NCBI GenBank assembly: GCA_947258975.1
Contig: CAMYKK010000008.1
Coordinates: 48,925-112,924, forward strand
Origin: an uncultured Gammaproteobacteria bacterium
Lineage (GTDB): Bacteria > Pseudomonadota > Gammaproteobacteria > Arenicellales > JAANXG01
Direction: 5' to 3'
DNA: 64,000 nucleotides
Both the position numbers and the translations under genes were made by a program. Shown one piece after another: positions 63,957 through 64,000 of the stretch (position 1 is its first letter; every line of letters starts with the position of its first letter). Below the pieces are notes generated by a model. That model was not told the DNA's origin and searched no databases. It saw only the letters and a list, made by a program, of their open reading frames with translations.

Positions 63957-64000
63957 TAGGGATCTCAGACACAGAGCCATAATTGAGAGGGCAGATCATG

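Overview
This window is almost entirely one large flagellar regulon, laid out like the polar-flagellum clusters of Pseudomonas and Vibrio-type Gammaproteobacteria. It carries FleQ/FleS/FleR regulators, FlhF/FleN(FlhG) number and placement proteins, FliA (sigma-28) with its anti-sigma factor FlgM, and five sigma-54 (-24/-12) plus three sigma-28 promoters with near-consensus sequences. The stator genes resemble PomA/PomB (sodium-driven type) more than MotA/MotB, which fits a marine, halophilic or alkaliphilic gammaproteobacterium. The species cannot be named from the sequence.

Layout. Positions 1-5449 (minus strand) hold four translationally coupled genes: ATP-grasp enzyme, SAM methyltransferase, DegT-type sugar aminotransferase and a multi-domain family-2 glycosyltransferase that runs off the left edge. 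They look like a glycan or flagellin-modification module. Positions 5756-7684 (minus) hold a solo FlhB C-terminal-like protein coupled to a FliK-like protein, then a small unknown. At 7873-11127 (plus) lies a c-di-GMP-type signalling pair (HDOD; GAF-like/PAS/GGDEF/EAL). At 11124-13927 (minus) lie flgN, flgM, flgA and a second FliK-like gene. At 14267-16718 (plus) lie pomA, pomB and a PilZ protein, and at 16942-27551 flgBCDEFGHIJKL. A 1333-residue multi-glycosyltransferase (27657-31658) separates flgL from fliC. Then come fliC-flaG-fliD-fliS-fliT, an inward-facing membrane-anchored WD40 protein (35514-36956, minus), fleQ, fleSR, fliEFGHIJ, fliK, fliLMNOPQR-flhB, flhA-flhF-fleN-fliA, a small conserved-looking protein, a DUF2802 protein, two GGDEF proteins and a secretin-N-like exported protein.

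How it works together. FleQ with sigma-54 would switch on fleSR. FleR would then activate the sigma-54 promoters in front of flgA, the second fliK-like gene, flgB, fliK and fliL. After hook completion FlgM is exported and FliA activates flgM, pomAB and fliC. Three observations stand out. The chemotaxis genes that follow fliA in Pseudomonas are absent here. FliK-type hook-length proteins appear three times. c-di-GMP-related proteins (three GGDEF, one EAL, one PilZ, FleQ) are interleaved with the motor genes. No rRNA, tRNA, CRISPR array, insertion sequence or phage element was recognised.
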